The notes under the pieces were generated by a model. That model did not search any database. It saw nothing but the letters and a program-made list of their open reading frames with translations, and was not told where the DNA came from. Both the position numbers and the translations under genes were made by a program. Shown piece after piece: positions 1 to 8,148 of a stretch of DNA of 64,000 bases (its first letter is position 1; the number at the start of each line of letters is the position of its first letter). This DNA is from Prauserella salsuginis (GTDB taxonomy: Bacteria; Actinomycetota; Actinomycetes; Mycobacteriales; Pseudonocardiaceae). Location of the stretch: contig NZ_JANBBF010000011.1 in NCBI RefSeq assembly GCF_024648885.1, positions 552,688 through 616,687 on the forward strand, in the 5' to 3' direction.

Positions 1-269
1 CGGGCAAGGACGACAGCGTGTTCGAGGGCGGCGAGCGCATCGCGGCCGAGTTGTCGCAGCGCGGCGTGTCGGTGCTCTTCGACGACCGCACCGTCTCGCC
101 GGGCGTGAAGTTCGCCGACGCGGAACTCATCGGCGTGCCGACGATCGTCGTCGTGGGCAAGGGCCTCGCGAAGGGCGTGGTCGAGGTGAAGGACCGCGCC
201 ACCGGCGAGCGCACCGAGGTGGACGCCGACGCCGTCGTCGACCACCTTACGGGCCTCGTGCACGGCTGA
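1..269 (+). CDS. proS: Prolyl-tRNA synthetase, C-terminal fragment
   Basis: Only the last ~89 codons are present; the gene enters from the left edge in the frame beginning at base 3. The product would charge tRNA-Pro with proline in the cytoplasm. The visible part is the class IIa anticodon-binding domain, with the alternating strand-helix pattern around [10 protein letters not shown] and [10 protein letters not shown]. It ends soon after that domain, as in the bacterial-type ProS. The aminoacylation and editing domains lie outside the window. The next gene starts 29 bp downstream on the same strand. Confidence 0.88.
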   Translation, partial: GKDDSVFEGGERIAAELSQRGVSVLFDDRTVSPGVKFADAELIGVPTIVVVGKGLAKGVVEVKDRATGERTEVDADAVVDHLTGLVHG

Positions 270-298
270 CCCGCCGGTGAACTGGGGGAGGGACACCG

Positions 299-1480
299 GT
301 GATCTTCGGTCGCAGGAAGCGTGACGAGACGTCGGCGCGTTACGGCTACGAGGACAAGGCCGCGCTGAAGGGCGTCGGCGGTTACGAGCCCGCCGACCCG
401 GGTGACGCGTACCGGCCGCAGTCGTCACCCACGCCCGATCCCACCGCCCACCATCCGGCGGTGCACCGCCCGGCCACGCCGTACCCGGCGACGGACGGGC
501 AGGGGACGCAAAACTCGGCAACCCAGGACCCGGCAACCCAGGACCCGGCAACGCAGAATCCGGCGACCTGGAATCCGGCAGCGCCGGGCACCACGCCCCA
601 GAACACCGCACCCCACGGTCCGGCGACCCAGCCGCAGTCGGCACCGGGTGAGCCGGGCCAGCAGGCCCCTCCGCAGGGCTCTGGCGGTCAGGTGCCGCCG
701 CCCCGCGTGAAGACGTCGAGCACCAAGCGCCGCGGCGGCGGCTGGGCGTTCGTGCTCGTGGTGGCGCTCGTCTACGGCCTGCCGCAGTTGCTCGGTGTGT
801 TCGACGGCGACGACGACACGAGCGCCGACCCGGACCCGGTCGAGCCGACCTCCGAGTACACCCCGCCGCCGGTCACGCGGGTCAGCGTGCCGCCCGCGGT
901 CGACGGGTGGCAGTCGGTGGCCGGTGGCGACGGCGCCTACGCCTACGACGTCCCGCCGGAATGGCAGCCCGAACAGGGGGTCGTGCACGGCTGGGAGCCC
1001 GGCGGCGGCTATGACGACCGGTTCTCGCTGTCGACGTCGGCGTTCGCGGGCAAGGAGTGCGACGACGCGACGCATGCCGGCGGCGCCGGTGTCACCAGCT
1101 ACGACCGGCCGGTCGACGCTGCGGCCCGGCCGCTCGTCGAGGAGGTGTCGGCGCGGGCCTACGCCGCCGACGGCGGTGCGAAGCCCCAGGTGCGCGTGGC
1201 TGCCGAGGACGCGGGCCGGTTCACCGGCGGGGAGAGTGGGCGGACGCGGTCGCTGATCGCCGAGGTGACGCCCGCCGAGCCCGGAGGCTGCGTGCCGGAG
1301 CGTGCCGTCGTGGGCACCAGGGCCGTCGAGGCCGCCGAGGGCGACGGCACCGTGGTGGCGCTCGTCGTCTACGCCGACGCGCAGCTCGTGTCCGAGGAGG
1401 ACGTCCGGCGGATCCTCGACAGTTTCCGCGGGGTTCCGGAGTCCGACCGCAGCACGGTGACGGTCACGCCGACCGGCTGA
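299..1480 (+). CDS. Pro-rich membrane-anchored protein of unknown function
   Basis: A 393-residue protein with a GTG start behind a GGGGGAGGGA ribosome site. Residues 1-140 form a charged, Pro/Ala/Gln-rich cytoplasmic segment containing a run of five-residue repeats of the PATQD/PATQN type (about nt 515-600). One membrane helix follows at about residues 150-168 (AFVLVVALVYGLPQLLGVF). The rest is an extracellular domain beginning near residue 200 (VDGWQSVAGG). The architecture of disordered N-terminus, single helix and compact outer domain is common in actinomycete envelope proteins, but I recognise no catalytic motif. It lies 29 bp after proS, so co-transcription is possible. It converges with the HAD gene. 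Confidence 0.75.
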   Translation: MIFGRRKRDETSARYGYEDKAALKGVGGYEPADPGDAYRPQSSPTPDPTAHHPAVHRPATPYPATDGQGTQNSATQDPATQDPATQNPATWNPAAPGTTPQNTAPHGPATQPQSAPGEPGQQAPPQGSGGQVPPPRVKTSSTKRRGGGWAFVLVVALVYGLPQLLGVFDGDDDTSADPDPVEPTSEYTPPPVTRVSVPPAVDGWQSVAGGDGAYAYDVPPEWQPEQGVVHGWEPGGGYDDRFSLSTSAFAGKECDDATHAGGAGVTSYDRPVDAAARPLVEEVSARAYAADGGAKPQVRVAAEDAGRFTGGESGRTRSLIAEVTPAEPGGCVPERAVVGTRAVEAAEGDGTVVALVVYADAQLVSEEDVRRILDSFRGVPESDRSTVTVTPTG

Positions 1481-1520
1481 CCGCACTCCGGGCGCCGCAG
1501 GCGGGGTGCGTGCGCACCGT

Positions 1521-2219
1521 CTATCCCAGGATGGCCGCCAGTGCGGCGTCCGTGTCCCCGAGGTCGGGCAGGACGGCGTGGGCTCCGGACACGCGCAGTG
1601 CGTCCATGTCGTGCCTGCCCGTCGCGACGGCCACGGCGACGGCGTCGCACGCGAGCGCGGCTGCGACGTCGTTGGGGGTGTCGCCGATGACGACGACCTG
1701 CTTCGGGGCGCGGCCGTGTTTGGCGGCGGCGAGTTCGACGGCCTTCGCGACGAGTTCGGGGCGGTGGGCCGACAGCGAGCCGTAGCCGCCGATCTCGAAG
1801 TCCAGGTGCGGGTGCAGGCCGAACGCGCTCAGCTTGTGGCGGGCGATCGCGGGCAGGTTGCCGGTCACCAGCGACTGCACCACGCCGTCGGTTCCGGTCA
1901 GCCGGGTCAGCACGTCGGTGACGCCGGGCAGGACCGTTCCGCGGGCGCGCAGGTCGTCGGCCGGATCGGTGGCGAGTGCGGTGAGTTCCTGCCACAGCCG
2001 GTTGACCAGGTCGGGTGTCGGTTCGACCCCGTGCGCGGTGAGCAGCTCGGTTGTGATCGCGAGCTCGGTCCGGCCGGGAAACGGCGGCATCCGTTCGAGG
2101 GTGATGCCCGCGACCGTCGCGAGCGCTTTCCGGTACCAGTCGCCGCCGCTGCCGGACAGGTCGACGAGCGTGAGGTCGATGTCCCAGAGCACGAGGTGAT
2201 CGGGCTGGCTGAGGGTCAC
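1521..2219 (-). CDS. HAD-superfamily hydrolase (phosphoglycolate phosphatase-like)
   Basis: A ~232-residue cytoplasmic haloacid dehalogenase-fold phosphatase. Motif I is WDIDLTLVD near the N-terminus, motif II is the VTGN segment mid-protein, and motif IV is GDTPNDVAAA. A helical cap lies between motifs I and II, so it is a subclass I enzyme like phosphoglycolate phosphatase or PgmB; the substrate cannot be read. The frame is open far upstream. I chose the GTG at 2219 because motif I should lie near residue 10; a GTG at 2228 is equally possible. It is divergent from the membrane-protein gene at 2328, with palindromes between them. Confidence 0.8.
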   Translation of the reverse strand: MTLSQPDHLVLWDIDLTLVDLSGSGGDWYRKALATVAGITLERMPPFPGRTELAITTELLTAHGVEPTPDLVNRLWQELTALATDPADDLRARGTVLPGVTDVLTRLTGTDGVVQSLVTGNLPAIARHKLSAFGLHPHLDFEIGGYGSLSAHRPELVAKAVELAAAKHGRAPKQVVVIGDTPNDVAAALACDAVAVAVATGRHDMDALRVSGAHAVLPDLGDTDAALAAILG

Positions 2220-2244
2220 GCGGCACACGGTATCGGACCGCTTT

Positions 2245-2293
2245 TCAACAAGCGTTGACATCTTCCCCGGGGGCGTGTGTACCTTGAATTCAA
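2245..2293. promoter_or_regulatory. Two small palindromes and a -35-like box between divergent genes
   Basis: TCAAC-AAGC-GTTGA (2245-2258) is a perfect 5-bp inverted repeat that overlaps a consensus TTGACA (2255-2260). A second perfect palindrome, TTGAATTCAA, lies at 2284-2293. A weak -10 (TACCTT, 2280-2285) sits 19 bp after TTGACA. The arrangement suggests a repressible promoter reading right into the gene at 2328. No regulator gene is adjacent. Confidence 0.4.
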
Positions 2294-2327
2294 CAGTCGA
2301 CGAATTTTTCGGGTAAGGGAGATCGCC

Positions 2328-3470
2328 ATGTCGGAGACCGGGACGCGGGCGCGCACGCTCGTCGTGGGCACGGCGGTGGCGGGCGCGCTGGTCGCGATCG
2401 TGCTGGGATTCCTCACTTTCGGCGCGCAGGTGAGCGCGCAGCCGCATCGGCTCCCGGTGGCCGTGGCCGTGCCGGGGGACGCTCCGCCACCCCTTCACGC
2501 GGCCGCCGAACGCGTCGCCGCGACCGGTGGGGAAGCGCTGGAGTGGCGGGTCGTCGATCCCGCCGACGGCCGCGCGCTGCTCGTCGACCAGGACGTCTAC
2601 GGCGTGCTTGAACTCGGGGTCGGCCGCGACGGGCTCACGATCACCGCGGTGACGTCCGGCACCGTCAACCCGGCGGGAACGCAGATCGCCGGGCAGGCCG
2701 TCGCCACAGCGGGGCAGCGGATCGCCGGTGCCCTCGGCGAGACGGCGGTGTCGCCGCCGGTGCGCACGGAGACCATCCACGACACTGGCCCGGCCGGACG
2801 GACGGCACCGCTCGGCATCAGCGCGCTCGCGTGGGTCGGCGGACTGGCCGGCTCGGCGCTGCTGGCGGTGCAGGTGCGCCGCGGCCGGTTGCGTCCGGGA
2901 ACCGGTGCACGGTGCGCGCACCTGGCACTCACCGGAGCGCTCCTGACCGGCGTCCTCGCCGGATTCCTGGCGCTGTGGAACTCGTCGTGGGACCTCGGCT
3001 GGCCGGTGCTGGGCTTCCTCGCCCTGACCGCGACCGCCTTCGTCGCGGTGCAGGGCGCGCTGTTGCGGTGGCTCGGGTTGCCTGCGATGGCCGTGCTCGG
3101 GCCGCTCTACCTGCTGGCACCCTCGGTCGCCTCGCAGGTGCCGGAGACGCTCGAACCGGCCTACCGAGTGCTGTTGTGGTCCTGGACGCCGCTGCGATTC
3201 CCCGCCGAGGGGCTGCGCAGTCTGCTCGCCGAATCACCGGGTACGGACCAGGTCATCGTCGCGGTCTGGGTGCTCGGCGCGATGCTCGTGGTCGGCGTAG
3301 GCGCGCTGTTGTGGCCGCGGCGGAACACGGAGCGGGGTTCAGCCGGCGAGGAAGCTGAACCGGACGCGGCGGACGGCGTTGTCGATGTTGGTGTCGACGA
3401 GACAGACCGACTGCCACGTGCCCAGGGCGAGAGCCCCGCCGAGCACCGGCACGGTCGCGTACGGCGGTAG
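2328..3470 (+). CDS. Multi-pass membrane protein, ABC-2/YhgE-Pip-like topology
   Basis: A 380-residue integral membrane protein. I chose the ATG at 2328, behind AAGGGAG, rather than the upstream in-frame start at 2277. One N-terminal helix (about residues 11-32) is followed by an extracellular domain of roughly 130 residues. Five or so hydrophobic helices follow, spread over residues 165-335. This layout matches the permease half of ABC-2 exporters and the YhgE/Pip (phage infection protein) group. No ATPase is encoded nearby, so the substrate is unknown. The C-terminal ~44 codons, hydrophilic and acidic, overlap the yjbQ gene on the other strand by 132 bp. Confidence 0.7.
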   Translation: MSETGTRARTLVVGTAVAGALVAIVLGFLTFGAQVSAQPHRLPVAVAVPGDAPPPLHAAAERVAATGGEALEWRVVDPADGRALLVDQDVYGVLELGVGRDGLTITAVTSGTVNPAGTQIAGQAVATAGQRIAGALGETAVSPPVRTETIHDTGPAGRTAPLGISALAWVGGLAGSALLAVQVRRGRLRPGTGARCAHLALTGALLTGVLAGFLALWNSSWDLGWPVLGFLALTATAFVAVQGALLRWLGLPAMAVLGPLYLLAPSVASQVPETLEPAYRVLLWSWTPLRFPAEGLRSLLAESPGTDQVIVAVWVLGAMLVVGVGALLWPRRNTERGSAGEEAEPDAADGVVDVGVDETDRLPRAQGESPAEHRHGRVRR

Positions 3471-3755
3471 GAACGCGGGCAGCACGTGGTCACGGCCGTG
3501 GCCGTGACTGCCGTGGCGGTGCCGCCACCGGTCGTCGCGGGGCAGCAGCTCGTCGAGGGCGGCGAGCAGGTCGTCGTCGCTGCCCGCGCCGGTTTCGAGG
3601 ACTGCCAGTCCGGCGGTCGCGTGCGGTACCCACACGTGCAGCAGGCCGTCCTCGGCCCCGCCCGGCACATCCGCGAGGAAGCGTTCCACCTCGCGTGTCA
3701 GGTCGGCCACCACCGCACTGCCTCCGGTGCGGATCTCGATCTCGGTGGAGTGCAT
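3339..3755 (-). CDS. yjbQ: YjbQ-family protein (secondary thiamine-phosphate synthase type)
   Basis: 138 residues, the usual length for the UPF0047/YjbQ family. The conserved core is visible: HVWVPHATAGLAVLE in the middle, a His-rich DRWRHRHGSHGHGRDHVLP segment, and the final LGTWQSVCLVD strand. E. coli YjbQ has weak thiamine-phosphate synthase activity in vitro; the in vivo role remains unclear. I chose the ATG at 3755, preceded by GGTGGGGG, rather than the longer frame to 3842. Its 3' end overlaps the convergent membrane-protein gene. Confidence 0.88.
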   Translation of the reverse strand: MHSTEIEIRTGGSAVVADLTREVERFLADVPGGAEDGLLHVWVPHATAGLAVLETGAGSDDDLLAALDELLPRDDRWRHRHGSHGHGRDHVLPAFLPPYATVPVLGGALALGTWQSVCLVDTNIDNAVRRVRFSFLAG

Positions 3756-3859
3756 GCCCCCACCGTACGCAGCGCGGGCGAGATCCGCGGAGACGATCAC
3801 CTGCCAGCTTGCGCTTCTACGCCACGCCTCCACGGCACACAAGAGGTGATCTCCGTTAC

Positions 3860-3874
3860 ATCATGGTCCATGAT
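3860..3874. promoter_or_regulatory. Perfect palindrome upstream of the transhydrogenase operon
   Basis: ATCATG-GTC-CATGAT is a perfect 6+6 inverted repeat with a 3-bp spacer, 38 bp before the pntAa start and between divergent genes. It is positioned as an operator for the operon. The regulator is unknown. Confidence 0.4.
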
Positions 3875-3912
3875 GGTGATCGACAGGTTCCTCGACGAGG
3901 AGGACGTGCAAG

Positions 3913-5037
3913 GTGGCAGGACCGCTGACGGTCGGTGTCGTGGCCGAGACGGCGCCGGGGGAACGACGGGTCGCACTGGTGCCGAAACTTGCCGAGCGCC
4001 TGGCAGGCCGGGGGCTGCGGGTCGTGATCGAACCGGGGGCGGGCAGCAGGGCGGGGCTGCCCGACGAGCTGTACACCGCCGCCGGTGCGGAGCTCGGGGC
4101 CGGGGCCTCCGGCGGTGACGCGGCCGATCCCCGTCGCAGCGACATCGTGCTCACCGTGACGCCACCGTCCGAGGAGGACATCGCGCGGCTCACGGCCGGC
4201 ACCGTCCTCATCGGATTCCTCGACCCGCTCGGCGCCCCCGAACGGGTCCAGGCCCTCGACAGCGCCGGGATCGTCGCGCTGGCCGTCGAGTCGATCCCGC
4301 GGATCTCACGGGCACAGGCGATGGACGCGCTGTCGTCGCAGGCGAACGTCTCCGGGTATCGAGCCGCGCTGCTCGCGGCCCAGCTCGCGCCCCGGTTCTT
4401 CCCCATGCTCACGACAGCCGCAGGCACGGTGCCGCCAGCGACGGTGCTCGTGCTCGGCGCGGGCGTCGCCGGGCTGCAGGCACTCGCGACGGCGAAACGG
4501 CTCGGCGCACAGGCGACCGGCTACGACGTGCGTCCCGAGGTCGCCGAACAGGTGCGGTCGGTGGGTGCGCAGTGGCTGGACCTGGGCATCGAGGCGATCG
4601 GCGACGGCGGCTACGCCCGCGAACTCACCGACGACGAACGCGCCGAGCAGCAGCGCAGGCTCACCGAGGCCATCAGCGGCTTCGACGTCGTGATCACCAC
4701 GGCGCTCGTGCCCGGCCGCACGGCGCCGACCCTCGTCACCGCCGACGCCGTGCGGGGGATGCGGCCCGGCAGCGTCGTCGTCGACCTGGCAGGGGCGACC
4801 GGCGGCAACTGCGAGCTGACCCAGCCCGGCGAGGACGTCGACGTCGGCGGCGTGACGATCAGCTCGCCGCTCAACCTGCCCGCCGGGATGCCGTTGCACG
4901 CCAGTGAGTTGTACGCACGCAACCTCGTCGAACTGATCGAACTGCTCGTGGACTCCGAGGGCCGGTTCGCGATCGATCCGGCCGACGAGATCGTCGCCGG
5001 CGCCTGTGTCGCCGGCAGGCCGGAGGAGGTGGCGTAG
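3913..5037 (+). CDS. pntAa: NAD(P) transhydrogenase, alpha-1 subunit (NAD-binding domain I)
   Basis: 374 residues, the length of the soluble domain-I subunit in three-gene transhydrogenases. It binds NADH and transfers hydride to NADP bound by PntB, driven by the proton gradient. The alanine-dehydrogenase/PNT N-terminal half (ETAPGERRVALVPKLAERL) is followed by a Rossmann NAD site (VLVLGAGVAGLQALATAKRLGA, about residues 178-199; motif GAGVAG). The GTG start lies behind GAGGAGGA. The stop codon directly abuts the pntAb start. Confidence 0.95.
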   Translation: MAGPLTVGVVAETAPGERRVALVPKLAERLAGRGLRVVIEPGAGSRAGLPDELYTAAGAELGAGASGGDAADPRRSDIVLTVTPPSEEDIARLTAGTVLIGFLDPLGAPERVQALDSAGIVALAVESIPRISRAQAMDALSSQANVSGYRAALLAAQLAPRFFPMLTTAAGTVPPATVLVLGAGVAGLQALATAKRLGAQATGYDVRPEVAEQVRSVGAQWLDLGIEAIGDGGYARELTDDERAEQQRRLTEAISGFDVVITTALVPGRTAPTLVTADAVRGMRPGSVVVDLAGATGGNCELTQPGEDVDVGGVTISSPLNLPAGMPLHASELYARNLVELIELLVDSEGRFAIDPADEIVAGACVAGRPEEVA

Positions 5038-5370
5038 GTGCCGATCGAAAGCATCGCGATCCTGGTGCTCGCCGGATTCGTGGGCTACACCGTGATCTCC
5101 AAGGTGCCCAACACACTGCACACCCCACTGATGTCGGGGACGAACGCCATCCACGGCATCGTGCTGCTCGGCGGGCTCATCGTGCTCGGCCACGGCGTCG
5201 ACGGGGTACTGAACAAGATCCTGCTGGTCGTGGCCATCGCCTTCGGGATGATCAACGTGGTGGGCGGATTCCTCGTCACCGACCGCATGCTCGGCATGTT
5301 CAAGCAACGGCCCGGCGGGCAACGGTCCGGCGGACGCGGTGCCGGCGGGCGTGAGGGGGGCGAGCAGTGA
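5038..5370 (+). CDS. pntAb: NAD(P) transhydrogenase, alpha-2 subunit (membrane)
   Basis: A 110-residue subunit with a GTG start touching the pntAa stop. It has three hydrophobic helices (IAILVLAGFVGYTVI, AIHGIVLLGGLIVLG, ILLVVAIAFGMINVVGGFLV) and ends in a Gly/Arg-rich tail. With the membrane half of PntB it forms the proton channel (domain II). The KVPNTLHTPLMSGTNAIHG loop is a family signature. It overlaps the pntB start by four bases (GTGA). Confidence 0.94.
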   Translation: MPIESIAILVLAGFVGYTVISKVPNTLHTPLMSGTNAIHGIVLLGGLIVLGHGVDGVLNKILLVVAIAFGMINVVGGFLVTDRMLGMFKQRPGGQRSGGRGAGGREGGEQ

Positions 5371-6758
5371 CCACGCTCGTCTCCGTGCTCTACATCGTCG
5401 CGTTCGTCCTGTTCATCTACGGCCTCATGGGGATGACGGGGCCGCGCACCGCGGTCCGGGGCAACTGGATCGCGGCGGCCGGCATGGCGATCGCGGTCGT
5501 CGCGACACTGCTGCTGCCCGGCATGGGCAACTGGCTGCTCATCGCGCTCGGACTCGGTATCGGGGCGGTGATCGGCGTGCCCGCGGCCCGACGGGTGAAG
5601 ATGACCGCGATGCCGCAGATGGTGGCCCTGTTCAACGGTGTCGGCGGCGGCGCGGTGGCGCTGATCGCGTGGGTGGAGTTCCGCGTGACCACCGGCTACG
5701 AGGACGAACCGCTGTACGTGGCGATCGCGTCGCTGTTCGCGGCGATCGTCGGCTCGGTGTCGTTCTGGGGCTCCGGTGTCGCGTTCGGCAAATTGCAGGA
5801 GATCCTTCCCGGCAGGCCGGTGACGCTGGGACGGTTGCAGCAGCCGCTGAACATCGTCCTGCTGGCGGCCTCCGTCGCGTTCGCCGTGATCATCGCCTCG
5901 GGCGGGCGGTCCGAATGGTTGATCATCGGCGTGCTGGTCGCCGCGGGCCTGATCGGTGTCATGGTGGTGCTGCCGATCGGCGGTGCCGACATGCCGGTGG
6001 TGATCTCGCTGCTCAACGCGTTCACCGGGCTGTCGGCCGCGGCGATGGGCCTCGCGCTGGACAACACGGCACTGATCGTCGCCGGCATGATCGTCGGCGC
6101 GTCCGGGTCGATCCTCACGAACCTCATGGCGCAGGCCATGAACCGCTCCATCCCGGCGATCCTCGCCGGCGGGTTCGGCGGGGCCGCTCCGGGTGGTGCG
6201 GCGACCGTGAGCGGCGCCGGGGGTCGCCCCGTGCGCAGCACCAGTACGGCCGACGCCGCGATCCAGCTCGCCTACGCCGGTCGCGTCATGGTCGTGCCCG
6301 GCTACGGGCTGGCGGTCGCCCAGGCGCAGCACGCCGTCCGTGAGATGGCCGACCTGCTGGAGGCCAAGGGCATCGACGTGGCCTACGCCGTGCACCCCGT
6401 CGCCGGGCGTATGCCGGGGCACATGAACGTGCTGCTGGCCGAGGCCGATGTGCCGTACGAGGCGCTGAAGGAGATGGACGAGAGCAACTCGGCGTTCCCG
6501 CAGGTGGACGTGTCGCTCGTGATCGGCGCGAACGACGTGACCAATCCGGCCGCACAGTCCGATCCGAGTTCCCCGATCTACGGCATGCCGATCCTCAACG
6601 TCACGTCGAGCCGGTCGGTGATCGTGCTGAAACGCTCCATGGGTTCCGGGTTCGCGGGCATCGACAACGCCCTGTTCACCGACGAGAAGACGGCCATGCT
6701 GTTCGGCGACGCCAAGGAATCCGTCGGCGGCATCGTCGAAGAGCTGAAGGCGTTGTGA
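5367..6758 (+). CDS. pntB: NAD(P) transhydrogenase, beta subunit
   Basis: 463 residues, full length. About nine membrane helices fill residues 1-270 (domain II). The C-terminal domain III binds NADP(H) and carries the signature GYGLAVAQAQHAVREMADLL and the conserved VHPVAGRMPGHMNVLLAEA segment. With PntAa and PntAb it makes NADPH from NADH at the cost of proton motive force. That fits the reductant demand of the fatty-acid genes further along, although the two are not linked by operon. It converges with the Lsr2-like gene. Confidence 0.95.
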   Translation: MTTLVSVLYIVAFVLFIYGLMGMTGPRTAVRGNWIAAAGMAIAVVATLLLPGMGNWLLIALGLGIGAVIGVPAARRVKMTAMPQMVALFNGVGGGAVALIAWVEFRVTTGYEDEPLYVAIASLFAAIVGSVSFWGSGVAFGKLQEILPGRPVTLGRLQQPLNIVLLAASVAFAVIIASGGRSEWLIIGVLVAAGLIGVMVVLPIGGADMPVVISLLNAFTGLSAAAMGLALDNTALIVAGMIVGASGSILTNLMAQAMNRSIPAILAGGFGGAAPGGAATVSGAGGRPVRSTSTADAAIQLAYAGRVMVVPGYGLAVAQAQHAVREMADLLEAKGIDVAYAVHPVAGRMPGHMNVLLAEADVPYEALKEMDESNSAFPQVDVSLVIGANDVTNPAAQSDPSSPIYGMPILNVTSSRSVIVLKRSMGSGFAGIDNALFTDEKTAMLFGDAKESVGGIVEELKAL

Positions 6759-6861
6759 GCCGGTACGGTCATGTGTGCGGCCCGAAACCGGTGAGTGCCG
6801 GCACGGTGAGCGACCGGTGAAGGGCCCGGTATGAACGCCCGCCGCGAACGGCTCGGTGTTG

Positions 6862-6921
6862 ACGGCCCGCCGCGAACAGCCTGCCGCGCACAGCCCGTTG
6901 TGAACAGCCCGTTGTGAACAG
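6862..6921. repeat. Short 14-bp-period tandem repeat between convergent genes
   Basis: ACAGCCCGTTGTGA occurs twice back to back (6890-6903, 6904-6917). A diverged copy, ACAGCCTGCCGCGC, precedes them (6876-6889), with related CCGCGAAC text before that. It lies in the 189-bp gap between pntB and the Lsr2-like gene, where no gene or clear terminator is visible. Confidence 0.6.
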
Positions 6922-6947
6922 TCGAGTGCCGGTGGGTGGCCGGGAGC

Positions 6948-8015
6948 TCAGTGGGCGGCCGAGAACGTGACCTGCGGGATCGGCGGCTTCGGGCGTGCCT
7001 TCCCGGTGGAATGCTCCGGGGCGGACTGCGGCTCCGGGGAGGACTGCGACCCCGCCGTGGCTTGCGGTTCCGCGGCCGGCTGAGGAGCGGGGGGCTGAGG
7101 AGCGGTGGGCTTCTCGGGCGCGGTCTTCGTGGCTGTGGTTTTCGCTGTGGTGGTTTTCGCGGTGGCCGGGCCCTGCTTGGCGGTGGAGGTCGTCGCGGCA
7201 GTCGAGCCTGTCGTGGCCGCCGACGTCTTCTTGGCCGCCGAGTTTTTCTTGGCGGCCGACGTCTTCTTGGCTGTCGCGGTCTTCTTGGTTCTCGACGTCG
7301 TGGTGTCCGCCGAGTCCTCGCCGGTGGTCGGGGTCGTCGCCGCGGTCGTGGTTTCCGGGGCGGTCGTGGTCGTCGCGGCGCGCTTCCTCGTGGTGGTCTT
7401 CGCGGCACCGCGCGCGGTCGAACCGGATTTCGCCGCGCCGGTCTTGGCCGCGCCGGTCTTGGCCGCGCCGGATTTCGCCGCGCCGGCCTTCGTGGCTGCG
7501 GTCTTGGCCGCCGAAGCCTTCGAGGTGGTGGCCTTCGAGGTGGTGGTCTTGCGCGCCGTCTTCGGTGTCGTCGCCGTGGTTGCGCCGGGCGAGTCCGTGG
7601 CGGTCGTCGTCGCGGCTGCGGACTTGCTCGTGGCGGCCTTGCTCGCGGCGGCCTTGCTCGCGGCGGTCTTCTTCGCGGTGGCCTTGGTCTCGGTCGTCTT
7701 CTTCGCGGTGGTGTTCTTCTCGGCGGTCTTCTTCGTAGCCGGTTGCGTGGCGGCGGCCCGTTTCGAAACCGTCTTCGTCCCCGGCGCCGCGGCTGTGCCG
7801 GAGGAGCGGGAAGTGATCATCCGGCGGGGACTCTTGCGCCCGCCGGTGCGGCGTCCGCTGTCGGCGTAGCGGGTGAGGGTGGTGCGCAGAATCTCGGCGT
7901 TGGCCGTGGCCAGGTCGATCTCGTAGTGAACGCCATCGAGCGCGAACCGCACCATCTCGTGGGCGGGTTCGCCACTGATGTCGTCGAGCACCTCGACCGC
8001 CGTGTTCCGTGCCAC
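6948..8015 (-). CDS. Lsr2-type N-terminal domain fused to a histone-H1-like basic tail
   Basis: 355 residues from a GTG behind GGAGG. Residues 1-55 match the Lsr2 dimerisation domain: the VEVLDD start, then FALDGVHYEIDLATANAEILR and RTGGR. Normal Lsr2 is about 110 residues and ends in an AT-hook-like DNA-binding domain. Here that domain is replaced by about 300 residues of Ala/Lys/Thr repeats (AKKT, TAKKT, AAKSGAAKTG) that resemble eukaryotic H1 or chlamydial Hc tails. The protein should bind DNA non-specifically through its basic tail and may bridge through the Lsr2 dimer. The last residues (KPPIPQVTF) are unlike the tail. It diverges from the oxidoreductase at 8149. Confidence 0.82.
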   Translation of the reverse strand: MARNTAVEVLDDISGEPAHEMVRFALDGVHYEIDLATANAEILRTTLTRYADSGRRTGGRKSPRRMITSRSSGTAAAPGTKTVSKRAAATQPATKKTAEKNTTAKKTTETKATAKKTAASKAAASKAATSKSAAATTTATDSPGATTATTPKTARKTTTSKATTSKASAAKTAATKAGAAKSGAAKTGAAKTGAAKSGSTARGAAKTTTRKRAATTTTAPETTTAATTPTTGEDSADTTTSRTKKTATAKKTSAAKKNSAAKKTSAATTGSTAATTSTAKQGPATAKTTTAKTTATKTAPEKPTAPQPPAPQPAAEPQATAGSQSSPEPQSAPEHSTGKARPKPPIPQVTFSAAH

Positions 8016-8148
8016 CAACGTCCTCCGCGTTTTCGTGTGTGCGCGGGCGTTCCCGCCGTCCCGTGGGCCGTCGGCCCGCGTTGTCCGCTCCCTGGCGAGG
8101 GTAGTTGCCGGGTTGCGGGGGAGTGCGCGGTGGTGTGCGCTCGACGGT

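Noticed and set aside
425..1486. A 353-codon minus-strand open frame opposite the Pro-rich membrane protein
   Set aside because: Arg/Gly/Val-rich shadow; the plus frame has a ribosome site, membrane helix and folded outer domain.
5085..6422. Minus-strand frame opposite pntB
   Set aside because: His/Arg/Asp-rich shadow of a well-conserved gene.
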